DNA of 64,000 nucleotides from Callipepla californica brunnescens (lineage: Eukaryota; Chordata; Aves; Galliformes; Odontophoridae), in NCBI GenBank assembly GCA_023055505.1, contig JALIRH010000002.1, forward strand, positions 27,579,720 through 27,643,719. The letters are read 5' to 3'. Positions within the stretch are counted from its first letter, which is position 1. Every line of letters begins with the position of its first letter. A program made the translations under genes and the position numbers. This document shows, piece by piece, positions 1-12,273 of this stretch. The notes beneath the pieces are model-generated. The model was not told where the DNA came from and made no database searches. It saw only the letters and a list, made by a program, of their open reading frames with translations.

Positions 1-2853
1 ACTGCACTGACATAGAAGATGCTATTGCTTGCCCATATCCTTTCAATAGGAAGTAAGAGGCAATTGTGTATAGATTCTGCAGAAAATATTTCAAATGATA
101 AATAGTGTAGATGAAAAATTCATGAATGATGCAATCAGTATGAACTGCTGCCCCAGCTTTGTCATGTTTTTTGGACTGTCAGCTACTTCAGATTTTTCTG
201 ATTTCTTTCTATTCTTACTCTCTTCAACCCTTACAGATCATGTTGTCTTCATTATTCTCATTTTGATGATGTGTACAGCAGGCAAGATATCTATTCAATT
301 TTTCAACTATTCTTTGGAATTTGGTTGTAATGTTTAGAATGCAGGCTGTAGCAGGAAAGTGAAATCTAACTATTTTATTGAAAGGTAGATGTGGAGCTGA
401 GGTCTCCAAAACTAAACAAAGAAAAAGGGTGAAACAAATTCTGCATTTCCAGACTTGAATGGTTTGAAATAGAAAATACACTGATAATGAACTCTCTACT
501 GCTAGCTCTATTAAGTGGTTCCCAAAGATGAGAGATTTTTCTTTTCCTTAGAGGAATTAGAGGACTAAAGACATAGAAATGAAAGTGCTACCAATGGGCC
601 AAAAGCAAACAGAGAACAGAATTTAGCGTTCTGAAAATGTGGAAAGTAATTGCTGTTGAATCAAATTTCTCTCTGGATAAGTTTTTGAAAACTATTCAGT
701 AAATTTTACCCAGTTATGATGTGTGCATTGTTGAGAAAAAATATGCTGTGAGCGTTCAAAGGAACTCAGGCTTAAGTGATATGTAAAAAACTATGGTAAT
801 GTTGACCTAGAACAAGTATGGCAAGATGAAGCTCTGGATTTCTACAGTGTATCACAGGCAAAAACAGAAAACTAAGAAGAAAAGAAAAGGTAAATTTCAA
901 GAACAGCTGAAAACAGAAGGCAAATTCCCCTATCTACATTCATCTAGAAAACAAGAAAGAACTTCTAGAACCCAACCAAACCAGAACTAAAATTCTATAT
1001 GAATTAAAATTCCACCAAATGACTCCATATGAGGAAGTATGTTAAGCACATACAGCTATAACACCCACAAGGTAATACAATTGTGTTATCTAGAGAAATG
1101 TATCCCACAGGTGAGAAAATTCTTAGACACATCATCGTAGAACCATACAATAATTCTGACATTACAAGACACGTGTTTTCGAACAAAGTTCTGAATTAAG
1201 TTTAAAGTTGCATTCAGAAATGAAGAAAATAAAATTATTTTAATGAGTGCAATAAACTTTGCAAATAGAAGTCCAGTCTGAACACTAAATAAAAGAGACA
1301 AAATGAAATGTAGTATGAATATTTCCCTCATGATTTAGCATTATTGTTCTATTTCAAACCTTCTGTAAAAACAAATATTGCATTTTGGAAAGACTAGTAT
1401 TTTGCAAAAGCTAGTTATATTCACAGTTTCTTGGAAACCCATAAACAGCAATGCTGGGTGCAAGAACATTAAAGTCAAATGTCTCACAATACAAGTGAAA
1501 CTAAGCAGGCTCATTTATTTGTCTGTCGTGACTAAAGAGAAATGCAGGAGAGAATTTTAAATCTGCTGTTTATTATTCTAGTTTCAATATTTCCCTATCT
1601 TAGCAAACTGCAAATGTATTCTTTAGAAGTGAGATTCTTACTAATTCTGACATTTAACCTTTAAACAAACATGAAGGGCATATAGGATGGAGTTACCTAA
1701 GGAAATGCCAACAGCGCAAACATCACTGTGAACTGGTAAATATTTAAATATAAGAAGTTTCAGTGAGCCTTCTTCTGAAGTGTATTTTCAGGATTGGGCC
1801 AAAATGAAGAGATGACACATGAATGACAAATGAAGAAACTGCAGTAAATTTCACAAGAAGTAGGCTTGAAGAATAAGAGTCATAGGGGAGTTTGCTTCAA
1901 CAAAATCATACATTTAAAGAATGATGCAGAGCAGTTGTTCTGAAAACTGAGAATATCTAGGCTGCTAGAAATAAAACATGGCCAAAGACAAGTTTTCCAG
2001 GAAGTCTGCTTCTAAACAAGTCCTACTTAAACAATTCTTAGCATCAAATATGAATGTGAATCATCAGTCAAAGCAGTGTAGATGAAAAAAATAGAAATGG
2101 GTTAATTAGTTGCAGGAAATACTAGTGCTGAGCACATACTGGAGAACTTCTGAGTACATTATTTATTTTTATAATGAATGATTAAAATAATCTATTTTTT
2201 TCCATTCAGTGTGACTGCTCCATTTTGTTTCATTAGGGAATGAGGATTTATACATTCAAGTATTTGCCAGGGAACCAAAGTGGGATGTAGGGGTTATTTA
2301 GCATGTGGCAGAACAAAAAAAAAAAAAAGATTGTACAAGCTGATTTACACAGTGGGCTTTGCACACAATGGACTAATTAACCTTAAGAAGATGCAAGATG
2401 AAAGAGGCTAAAAATCCATCTCAATTGGCAGTGCACTGTGTATGCTATGATGCTAATGATTTATGTTTATCTCAAAGAAAAAATAATTTGTGGAAATTGG
2501 AAAATAAGAAAAGTGAGTTACTATGGATCAGTAGGCCTGTTTACCTGGCATTCTGCTTTTATCTTATTAACAGAAAAATGTAAAGATTCTGAGGCTAAAT
2601 TAATTCCAGTAGGTTAAATAATACCAGGGAACATGTTCTAAAGATTGAACTCAGATATTTGTAAAGATAAACAGTGAGAATGGTCACTGGCACAGTTTTG
2701 GCCAGTTCACAAAAACAGGTGTTCAAAACAACTGAGAAGTTACCATGGTTGTGCAACCATTCGTCAGCAGCACTTTGCATATGGACTTCCTGTTCTTGAG
2801 AGTAAAGTATAGACAAAGCACGTTTCAGCTGAATGTTGGCCTACCCAAATCTA

Positions 2854-4649
2854 CAAGGACTGCTCTGAATGTAATGCCTCCTATTTTATTATGTTGACCC
2901 ACAACTTCAGAGGCAGATGTTGGTGTTATGGCAGTAGAAGCCGAACCTGTCTGACAATATTCTGTTACTGTGTGACCAATGGCAGCAGAGAAGCAATCTG
3001 TCAAAATGGCATCTGACACAGAAGTGTGTATGAAGCAAAGGTGTGTCACTGAACTCCTTCATGCAAAAAAAAAAAAAAAATGACATCCACTGACATTCAT
3101 CAATGTTTGCTGAATTTCATGGAGACCAAGCAGTGGATGTGAGCACAGTGAAATGGTGGGTGGTGCATATTAGCAATGGAGACAGCAACATGAGATGCCA
3201 CATTCTGGACAGCCATGCTCAACACAGCTGTCACCAGACAAAATGAAGAGCATCTCAATCAGCTCATTCATGTGAATCAGCAGATTATGACGAGGAAACT
3301 GTGTATGTAGCTGAATATTGGCTTCAGTGTGCTGGAAACAATGGTGGCAATATGGTATTCCATGGTATTGGTATTCCACATCAAAACATCATGTAGTGCA
3401 TCAAGAATTAAAGAGTTAATGCTCCAGCTCCATGGATCATCGATAGTTCTGGGTATACCTGTCTCAGAAGAGAAGAACAACGTTCCCTAGAGGACTTTGC
3501 ATTGCTTTGTATTTTTACATTTTTCCGCTCAGAGGGAAAGATAAAAACTGTTTGCATGTCATGAGACATCCTCTCTTCCCTTTCAGATCAACTCAGCAGC
3601 GGGTGCTCACTGCCATCTTGCCTTCAGTGTTTAGCATAAGGCCTTTGGTTTATTGGACACTCTCTCTTGCTCTTTTTAGATTTATTAGCTTCAATTCCAT
3701 TTATATTGTATTATATTGCGTTATTTTGCTTTCTGATATCTTATTTAGTAAATTAGCTTTCCTCCTCAGATCATTGCCACTATTTTATTTCTAGGCCCAT
3801 AACCCTTTTCCCTTTCCCCCTTCCCCTTTCCTGGGGTGTGGGTCCATGGGTCCCCCACACCAATCATCACGGAACTGGGCCGAACCAGCCCATAAACCAT
3901 TGACAAGGACCTAATGAATTCAATCAGTTTAATCAATTCAAGGCAAAAGGTGACAGTTTCCAGTATTACATCATTACTCATGATTAAATGTGATGTCACT
4001 ACCATGAGCCAGAGTCAAAATGGCAGGCCATGGAGTGGTGATATGTGAATTTTCCATTGAAGTCAAAATTCAAGACACAGCCCTCAGTGGGTAAAGTGAT
4101 GTGCACTGTCATTTCAGGTAACAAAGGGGTGATCCTTCCAGATTTCCTGGGACCCAGACTGACCATCAACTCTGAATAACACTTTATGATGCTGACTAAG
4201 CTGTATGCTTGAACTTCCAGAGATTGAATGGAGAAGACAATACTATTCTTGCAGCCCAATAGCCAGGCCCCCTACCATTTTGAAGACCACAGAGCACACT
4301 GTCAATCTTGAATGGACTGCCCAAACATATCGTACAGTCCAGATTCTAATTTCTATCTGTTCAGGCTGATGAAAGGTGGATGGTATGGGCAATGTCTTCA
4401 AACAACGATGCCATCATAGCAGCTATGAAACAATAAGTCAGCTTTGCCAGTGCAGATTTTTATACGAGCATGGCATGCAGGCTCTTGTTCATCACTGCTG
4501 AAAATACATAGCTAATGCTAATTACTATGTTGAAGAATAACATTTTGTAGCTGAGAATTTGCTCTATCAAATAACACTATTGTGCTGTCTGTATCTGTTG
4601 TATTTTCCACTGAAAGAAGTAGGAGGCATTACTTTCAGAGTGATATATG
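2854..4649 (+). mobile_element. Galluhop (Mariner1_GG-like) DNA transposon, decayed, interrupted by an LTR
   Basis: The ends carry the mariner-type inverted repeats of chicken Galluhop. The left end reads ...CTGCTCTGAATGTAATGCCTCC and the right end AGGAGGCATTACTTTCAGAG..., next to TA dinucleotides at 2852-2853 and about 4650-4651. Between them, on the plus strand, are broken pieces of a mariner transposase. These include WWVVHISNGDS near 3150-3190, NQFKAKGDSF near 3925-3960, and a PESK...QAMEW-like block near 4005-4040. Stops and frameshifts interrupt the coding region throughout, so it is dead. Minus the 410-bp insertion plus one 5-bp duplication, the element is about 1.38 kb, close to full length. 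The family name is from memory. Confidence 0.85.
3496..3905 (+). mobile_element. Solo LTR-like insertion (avian ERV type) inside Galluhop
   Basis: A 410-bp block unlike mariner interrupts the transposase. Both sides carry the 5-bp direct repeat AGGAC (3491-3495 and 3906-3910), as expected for a target-site duplication. Transposase homology resumes directly after it. The interior has features common in chicken ERV LTRs: a T-rich TATATTG/TTATTTTGC stretch, a TTTAGTAAAT motif, a C-rich CCCTTTTCCC tract, and an end in ...CCATTGACA. The left end (TTTGCATTG) is not a canonical TG, so it may be mutated or trimmed. There is no internal retroviral coding sequence. The strand is a guess from motif order. 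Confidence 0.65.
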
Positions 4650-5970
4650 TATTTAGCAAAGCTATATGGAGAAACCATATCTATAATTTTAATGAACAAC
4701 AACCAGCCATTTCTGGACCTGGACACTGTATGCCATTAAGAAGGAAATACAACAACTTTATATTTCCTTTATATGCACTCTGTGTGCCAATAAATATTTT
4801 ACAAAAGCCAGAGGGCAGTCAGCCAGAAACTCCATTGTGGAAGCCATTCCGATCCAATGAAGAGAAAAGTGAGATACTTTGACCACTACTTAGGGAAATA
4901 ATAACATCGTCACCATTAATCAAAGCAGAGCTGGGTAGCAGAAAAGACATTGCTATAGTCTTAGTTTGCCTAACAACACTAGTGATTAAACCCCTGCTTT
5001 ATTTGCCAAAGTTAGCTGTTTTGTAAAAATAAAAAATAATAATAAAAAAACAACTAGAGATTACTAGCAAGTAAAATTACTCGATAAAATTAGATGAAGT
5101 GTCTTAACCAACTCCCTGCCTCTGCTGTGTATGTATTTGATACAAATGTGTAAAGTTTGAGGATCAATCAGAGAACTTCAGTCTGCAACGCTGCACTCAC
5201 AATGAACTCTGTAAAATTGGAGCCTACTACAAATAAAAATAATAGGTTCATTCTTTGAGGACTAAACAAATCATTCTACAGAAATCTTGAATCTCTAACT
5301 TCTATTACAGTTATTTCAAGAGGAAGTACTTTCCAATGTGAGCAAAAACCAGCCAACTTCAGTAAAACAGAAATATGTGTTCAGTTTAAAAGCACAAATT
5401 CAAGTAAAGAGGTGTATGCCTGCAGCGACTTTAAAAACTCGGAGTAGGAGACATTCAGAAACTTCTGAAATTTGGATCATATTGAAACTACGGTTAGTGA
5501 TCACCTTCAACAGAAAACTTATCCTATTCTAGTTATTCAGGAGTATAGCACAGGGTCTTGGGCTGAATTTTTTAGTGTTTATGTTGAATTAACAGATTAA
5601 AATGTCATAATGGGTGGACTAAATGTCTGATGAAACACTACTGTAGAAATGTCTAATTTGCACTTGCTCAGATGTTATTTAAATATTTGCAGATTTTACA
5701 GACAAAATTCCAATTCATATTTTGCCTATGGTAATATCATTAAGAACAAGAACAGCAACAAAAAACCAAACAAAAAACTTCCAATAATATTGCTATTGTT
5801 ACATTTTTGATGTTACAGACGCCTAATACGCACTAAAAACATTTCTGTTCATTAGATTTCAATTAAAACCTATATATTCTGCTTCGGGGAGATTAGAGAT
5901 ATCACCCAGTTTGGAGTGACGGTCTTGTATAACACTGGGTACATCTCATTGTAGTATTTTTTAGCTACTC

Positions 5971-6150
5971 ACAGAATCATCTAATCACAGAATGGTTCAA
6001 GTGGAAGGGACTTTGGGAGACCATCTAGTCTAACACCTCAAGCAGGGCCACCTAATCAGGTTGCCCACTCTGTGTCCAGGTGTCTTTTGAAGATCTCCAA
6101 GGAGACTTCACATCCTCTCTGGGCAAACTATTCCAGTGCTCCATCACCCA
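5971..6150 (-). mobile_element. CR1 LINE 3' fragment
   Basis: The plus strand reads ACAGAATCATCTAATCACAG, then AATGG...GGAAGGGACTTTGGGAGACCATCTAGTC. This is the reverse complement of the CR1 3' end, so the element lies on the minus strand. Homology fades around 6150. It is 5'-truncated like most avian CR1 copies and non-coding. Its end lies only about 100 bp inside the intron from the ZFHX4 donor at 6252. Confidence 0.9.
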
Positions 6151-6252
6151 ATAATGTGAATTCACAATATGCTGTTTTAGAAGGGGATGGTGACTACACA
6201 AGGTGATCTAATTAACATACTGAAAAAGAAAGTCATCCCCTTATAGACTTAC

Positions 6253-9200
6253 TGTTTGAACTTTGTGGAAATCCAGGTAAGGAGGATGGACCATTCATTC
6301 CAGGCAGAAGAACAGGAGGAAGGCCAGGGAGTCCTGGATAAGCTGCTGGCAAACTGATGCCATGTAGAGAACTGCTGTCCATCATGCCCGGCTGCTGAAC
6401 TGTTAATCCTAGCACATCAGTAGCCTTTTTTATGCGATCCAATTCTTGCTGCGCCATCAGCTGTCTAACTGTTGTAGGAGCTAAATAATCTTTCTCCCGA
6501 TCTAGCTGACTTCCCACAGTTTCTCTCACTTTTGTAATATGCTGTTTGGAAAAGATATGATCTCTTATGGACAAACGTGCAGAATATTTTACACCACATA
6601 GAGAGCATTCTGGCTTTGTCCCATCAGGCCCAGTCTGATTTATCATGAATGGCTTCCCTATGTTAATTTTGAATTTCTTTTCTTTTGCCCGCGCATTCTG
6701 AAACCAGACTTGGACAACTCGTTTGGGCAGACCAATCTCATTCCCTAACATTTCACATTCTTGCATTGTTGGAGTCCGGTAGTCACTAAAGCAAGCTTTG
6801 AGAACTTTAAGCTGAAGGTTACTCATTTGTGTTCGGAAACGTTTGTGGCCTGGCCGATCACTGTTTTTGGATTTAAAGGGATTGCTAGCTCCAAAGGGGT
6901 TAGGTGAACTTGGATCAGCTATGCTTGAAGTTTCACTGCGGTCGGCATTATCATCGGGGTCATCAGTAATGTAGTAACTTTGGTCATGATCACCATCTTT
7001 TTCATTGAAATGTATTGAGGGGCTTGTAAGAGAAAACAGAAATTTATCATCAGTATTCTCATTTGTAGGTGTAGTTGCAGCTTTTGTAAGCGCATCATTC
7101 ACAAGTGTTTTTGGTTCTTTGGGAGGTGATGCAGGCTTTGCATCCCCTGAACTGCCAGTAGTGCTCTCCATTTCATTGTTCCCCTCATCTCCTGTTGTGG
7201 CATCACTAATTGCTGTATTAATTGATGAAGTCTCATCAAAGTCAGTCTTGTTTTGATCATATGCAGAGTCAGCAGGAGGGGCATTCAAATTTTCTATATC
7301 CTCACTAGACTCTGCTTTGAAAGAAGAAGGACTTAAGAGATTTTTTGGTGACATTTCTGCATTTTTGCTAATGGGCGTTGATACAGTGGAGGCTAATTCA
7401 TTTTCACTTGATAGTTCAGTTTTTGCTAATGACAATGATGGGTAATCAAAAAATATGTATTTTTGCGGACTTTCTCCTCCATCTTCAGTTGATATCAAGG
7501 GACTTGGAGGCAAACTATAACCTGCCTGTTTCCCTTCATTCCAATGTCGAGAGCGAATGTGACTTTCTAAAGCTGATTTTGCTTTAAAGAGTGCTCGACA
7601 AAATGGACACCTTTTATGAGACTGGGCTGGACCAACAGCACGGAATTGTCCTTTTCTTTCTCGGGCTCTAGTGTTCTGAAACCAGACTTGTACAACTCTC
7701 TTTTTAAGTCCCACTTCACGAGCAATGTGATCTAACATCTTTCTCGTGGGGTTGGAATCTAACAGGTACTTTTCATAGAGTATTTCCAGCTGCTCCGGAG
7801 TAATTGTAGTTCTTAAACGCTTATCGCGATGTTGATCTTCTCCACTGTTTCCTCCTTCTTTCTCACTACAGTTATTGTCTTCTTTATCATCCAGCTTTCG
7901 TTTCATGGAACCAGAAACTGTAGCAGCATGTGCTGTGTGTGATGAGCCAGTCTGTGGTGGCATCTGAGCAAGAGAACTGTTAAGCAACTGTCCAGTCATC
8001 AAAGGATTATTAGGGTCAAATATCATATAGGGCATATCCATTGGTCTCTCTAGAAACTGTGAGTGAATAAATTGGTTTTGGGCTGCTAGGAAATGCATGT
8101 GCTGGTGCTCTTGCCAAAGTTCTAGAGTTGGAAAGGCAACTGTACACTGATCACATTGGTACTGTAATAACTGAGGAGGTAGACTGTTCTGTAGAGGAGT
8201 CATTGAAATTGGTAAAGGACTGGAAGGAACAGGTGTAGTTTGTGATGCAGAAGGAGGTCTCCCTATTATCTGTGATTGTTTTTGTTGCTGTGGTTGAGAA
8301 GCAGAGGGCTGAGGATCAGAAGGGGTTACTGGAGCAGATTGTACTGGTTTGGTGCTTTGGGAGGTTGTATCAGTTTGCTTAGAGATGGTTTCATTTGGTT
8401 TTGGTTTTTCGGTTGACTCTGGCTTAGGAGAAGCTTTCTCAGGTTCTGGTTTGGGGGATGGAATCAAAGGAGTACTAGAACCAGAGCCAGAGCTTGCTGC
8501 CGTGACTGCCAGGCTTTTTGATGTGTCGTTTTGGCCAGAAACTGTGCAGTTCTTATACACTGTTTGATCTGAGGCATCCATGGAATCTTCAGTTTGGCTT
8601 TCATCTTGAGCATCGTCATCTTCATCTTTATAACACTGCTTTTTCTGGTGTGTAATCAAATCAAAGATCCTGGGAAAAACTACACTGCACTTTTTGCACT
8701 GATATTGCATGTTGCTAGTTCGAATGTAGCGTTCATTTGTTAATTCCCTTTTCTCATTGTCCTTAGTTTCAGCTTGATTTTCATAACTTTTGCGAGCTTT
8801 TTGTCGTGCATTTTGGAACCATACAACAATAACTCGAGTAGGTAGGTTAAGAACAGTTGAAAGTTGTTCAATTTCATCATCCTTTGGATAAGCATTTGTA
8901 TCAAAGAAGTCTTGGAGGACACGAAGCTGGTAATCAGTAAACCGTGTTCTAGAGGACCTCTTGCTGAAAGATGCATCAGACTTGTAAGGTTCTACAGCTG
9001 AAGGCTGAGGATCTATTCTGATATCTTCCAACACTGTTATGGGAGGGTTGCTGAAGTTATATGGAGAATCTTTATTTCTTTGTCGTTCTTTGAACAGTGT
9101 ATTACGAAACCAGTGCTTGATAACTTTTTGAGAAAGACCAGACTTCTCAGCCATTTCTTGGATCTGCTCTTCACTTGGAGAATTGTTAATATCAAAATAA

Positions 9201-11652
9201 GCCCGCAGTATTTTTAACTGATCATCTGTGATTCTTGTACGTGGACGCTTGAACTGAGAGTGGCGCAGGAAATTAGGATCTAGACCCAGCTGCTGCTGAC
9301 AAAGCTGGGTAAGATCTGCAGACAAAGTATCCATTGGTGGCAACTGGAGGGCAAGCTGAGGTGGCAGTGCAGGATGCTGCACTGGCTGCATCATAATTGG
9401 AGGGAAGAGTGGGAGATCAAGTGAAACAGGAAGCTGGACTTGAGGTGGGGCAGATGGTGGTGGTGGTGGTGGAGGAGGTGGTGGGGGAGGAGGAGGTGGT
9501 GGTGGTGGTGGTGTGGGTGGTAGAGCTTGCAGAGGAGTAGGAGTCGTGTTTTGAATTTTTCCACCCCCAGCTGACGAAGGCTGAGAAGGAGTTGGAGGAG
9601 GAGGAGGTGGCGGTGGTGGAGGAGGAGGTGGTGGTGGTGGAGGTGTTTCTGGAGAGGATGGAGAAATTGGATAAAGCTTGTCATATGCCTCCCTATACTG
9701 TCGAGCAAACTTTTCTAATGCTCCATATGGAAAAAACTGTCCATGCACATGTTCTTGATGACTCTTCAGAATAAGAATGTTGGAAAAGAGCTTACTGCAT
9801 GTTCCACATTCTAGTTTGTCAGTATTTTCACCTTCACCAGTCTTGCTTTTTTTCTGCACTTTTTGTCTGTTCTCATTGTATTGGATAACTAGTTCAAAAC
9901 CAAAGTTCTCCAACAAAGCCTTGGCTGCATTCCCCCTTGCTCCAGATGCTATTCTGGGTGGTGGGATGGCTGATTCTGAGGATTTTGGTTTCTTCATATC
10001 TTTGTTTTCTTTTAGTCCTTCACTCTCATTAGTAAATTCTTGCTTTGGCTTCTCTTGTTTCTCAGAAATCTCTTCTGACTCCTTATATGATGGCATATCT
10101 TTTATTAACTGGCAGTCTGTGCTTACTAAGCTAGTTTGCTCTGCTTTCATCAGCTTGCTGCTTTGCTGCTGCTGTTTTTGGGACTGAAGTTGGGGTTGAG
10201 TGGATTGATATTGTTGTGCTTGTTGCTGCAGTATCTGTAGCTGTGTTTGACCAACATGGTGCTGAGTTTGTATCTGCTGCTTCAAATCTTCCAGCAGTGA
10301 TCCTGTCATACCAGCCATTCCAGGCATACCAAATGTGGCAGAACCAGGCAAACCCAGGTCTGGGCTTAAGCTAAATTCCGTCCCAGGTATATAAAATGGG
10401 AAAAGGAATTGAGGCTGTTGAAACTGTAAGAGTGCTTCTGGTGTCATTGGAAAGTGAGGCAAAAAAGCTGGGTTTAGAAACTGGGGTTGAAAGAATGCAG
10501 CTTGCTGTTGCAGTTCATGCTGTAGTTGCATTTGAAGTTGTGCTGGTGACTGGGGTGGGTGATGCGTAGGTTGAGCAGAAATTAATTCAGAAGCTTGTTT
10601 TTTATTTAATTCTTTGGCATCTAAATGTGGTTCTTTGCTGTTAACTGCTGGTAAACTCATAGAATCTAGTATTCCTTGGCTGGGGCTATTAACATTCCCT
10701 GCTACACTATTTCCACTACTTATATTACCACTTGGTTCTAATTTTGCAGCCCTTGCCTTTGTCTGATGAAGCACAGATCTCATGTGGATTTCCAATGTAG
10801 AACTTTGGCTATATGCAACATTACAAATGCTGCATTTGTAGGGTTTGTTGTCAGTGCTGCTGTTGGTTTCTTGAGGGACAGGACTTGATGCCTCCTGCAA
10901 AACCTTTTTGAGTTTATGTAGATGGGAGACAGAGTTATAATGGACCAGGAGAATGTTCTTCTGAGTAAAAGACTCTTTACATACGGTACACTTATATGGG
11001 CGAGATGGATCTAGAAATTTTTCCATAGTAAAATTTGGCCCTTTTCTAAAAGGTAAGGTTCGCTTTGGTTCTGAGCCCATATCATCTGGAATAGAGCTAC
11101 TATCGCTTCCTACAGGACTTGCTTTACCTTCCTGGTCCATCTCATAATCTCTTTCTATTTCCTGCTCTAGTGCATGATCATCTTGTCCCATACTTTCACC
11201 TTCCGCCCAGAGTTCACCATTAACAGGTAAAGATGCACACAGCTGCTGAAGTTCAGCTTCATTGAGTTCAGGGTGGCCTGCTTCCAAGTGTTTTTTTAAA
11301 GCCTGGAATGTACGGAAGCTACGTTGGCAAAGGCTACACATGGTAGCTGCCCGAATAGCATGATACTGGGAATGTATTTGAAGCTTCTGCATAGTCTTAA
11401 ATGCCAAGCTACAATGATTACAACGGTACTTATAGACATGGCGGTCAGAAACAGAGAGCTGTTGCTTCTTCTGCTGTTCATTTAGCTGATCAGGCATTGA
11501 ATCTGTGGTCTTTATATCTTTACTGCCACTCTTATTCCAATCTGGCGTTTCAGTAGATTCTTTGGGTGGCTTCTGTTCCTCACTCTTAATTTCCATTCCA
11601 GGCTTTGATTCATCGATCCCAGGAGCACTTTTCTCATCCACAGGACTTTCAC
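6253..11652 (-). CDS. ZFHX4: ZFHX4 giant internal exon: nine zinc fingers and four homeodomains
   Basis: This 5,400-nt exon encodes the DNA-binding core of a nuclear zinc-finger homeobox transcription factor. It starts after the acceptor ...TTTAACTAG and ends at the donor A|GTAAGT, phase 1 to 1. The frame stays open past the donor only to a TGA at 6233-6235. Residues are counted from the GTG (Val) at 11641, which is not a start codon. C2H2-type fingers begin at C74, C102, C218, C270, C612, C982 (last ligand Cys, so C2HC), C1163, C1345 and C1679. Homeodomains lie at about 797-856, 894-953, 1273-1332 and 1599-1658. The first has WFRN in helix 3 and the other three have WFQN. A Gln-rich stretch lies near 450-495, and two proline tracts (17 and 19 residues) precede homeodomain 1. 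An acidic, Ser-rich linker separates homeodomains 3 and 4. The order matches ZFHX4. The paralog ZFHX3 is the alternative, but the text I remember fits ZFHX4 far better. Confidence 0.96.
9455..9511 (-). repeat. ZFHX4: CCN trinucleotide tract encoding 19 prolines (ZFHX4)
   Basis: Nineteen consecutive proline codons, mostly CCA and CCT with one CCC, lie between Thr and Ser in the giant exon, about 67 residues before homeodomain 1. Mixed third positions argue for an old tract rather than a pure recent expansion. The plus strand is correspondingly GGN-rich. Such tracts often vary in length between species and may be prone to sequencing error. Confidence 0.9.
9593..9643 (-). repeat. ZFHX4: CCN trinucleotide tract encoding 17 prolines (ZFHX4)
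   Basis: Seventeen consecutive proline codons (CCT, CCA, one CCG) follow SSPET in the giant exon, just after the fifth zinc finger. The tract is separated from the 19-proline tract by a Ser/Thr/Gly/Pro linker. Together they form a proline-rich arm of about 65 residues ahead of homeodomain 1, a ZFHX4 hallmark. Its mechanism is not inferable from sequence alone. Confidence 0.9.
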
Positions 11653-12273
11653 CTAGTTAAAGAAAATTTACGTGTGTTTTACACAAGTAGAAGAAAATAA
11701 GACATAGTATTAGGGTTTTCATCAGAAATCAAGAGTAGCATATAGTATGGTTTATGTTGTCTTAGTAAAGAATAGCAGTCCAGACTTGTCTCAAAGAATG
11801 AAGTAGTCAGGACCAACAGGATGTTAAAATGAAAATGCAAGAATGATGACAAGTAGCAGTGGCAGCTGGCCCAGCTGTGGCATGGAGCTAGGAAGAATGT
11901 GTTTGGAGGAGAGAGAAAGGAGCATTCTCCTTCAATAAGGCAGTTTTCCAGCGCAGAGTACTGTAAGTGTCCAGGATGAGGAACCTACTATTGCAAATGC
12001 AAGTAGGCTTGCTTAACATTCCCCACACATATTGGTGAAAGTGCAATTGTCTGTTAGGACTGGATCTTATTTGTTGGGGTCTTGCCTTCAAAGAGGTTAG
12101 GGACTACTACTTCATGCTTAACTTTACCTCTACTGCAAGCCAGCCAAGTAGTAGATATGCAAGCCCCCTTTTCTGTTTTTTATCTAATCCAAATGAATTC
12201 ACTCAGAAAAAAAAACCAGTGGATTATTTCAAAATTGTCCATACCTAACTTGTACATGACTTTTCTCGCATAC
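11653..12273 (-). other. ZFHX4: ZFHX4 intron, 621 bp
   Basis: GT-AG intron: donor GTATGC at 12273 downward, and acceptor ...TTTTCTTTAACTAG ending at 11653. It carries no recognised repeat and no convincing coding potential. Small frames in both directions are chance. Confidence 0.85.

Larger units (their letters stand above)
1..6252 (-). other. ZFHX4: ZFHX4 intron downstream of the giant exon (3' part outside window)
   Basis: The intron begins at the donor GTAAGT (6252 downward) and runs off the low-coordinate edge. The last ZFHX4 coding exon should be about 400 codons with proline-rich text and further zinc fingers. No reading frame here resembles it and none exceeds about 110 codons, so that exon lies beyond position 1. 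The stretch holds a Galluhop with an LTR insertion (2854-4649), a CR1 (5971-6150) and short A-runs (for example 2317-2328 and 3066-3080). Positions 1-2850 and 4650-5970 are AT-rich with nothing I can identify. Confidence 0.85.

Noticed and set aside
3507..3794. 95-codon hydrophobic frame
   Set aside because: It lies entirely in the LTR-like insertion and its composition is T-rich noise.
4559..4882. 107-codon frame
   Set aside because: It begins in the Galluhop right end and runs into flanking intron. It is neither transposase nor a known protein.
1..6200. The last coding exon of ZFHX4
   Set aside because: I looked for its proline-rich and zinc-finger text on the minus strand and found no suitable frame. 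It must lie beyond the window.
6233..6252. A natural ZFHX4 C-terminus ending ...SKSIRG
   Set aside because: A consensus donor GTAAGT lies at 6252-6247, before this stop, and the ZFHX4 C-terminal exon is missing. The tail is intron read-through.
7005..7256. Antisense frame rich in Val/Ser
   Set aside because: It mirrors acidic, Ser-rich ZFHX4 codons and has no support as a gene.
9777..10187. 136-codon antisense frame
   Set aside because: It is the shadow of the ZFHX4 giant exon on the opposite strand, with no independent coding signature.
11639..11641. A start codon for a 1,802-residue protein
   Set aside because: The triplet is GTG (Val) inside the exon. An in-frame acceptor lies just upstream, and the text continues from the 118-nt exon, so translation does not begin here.
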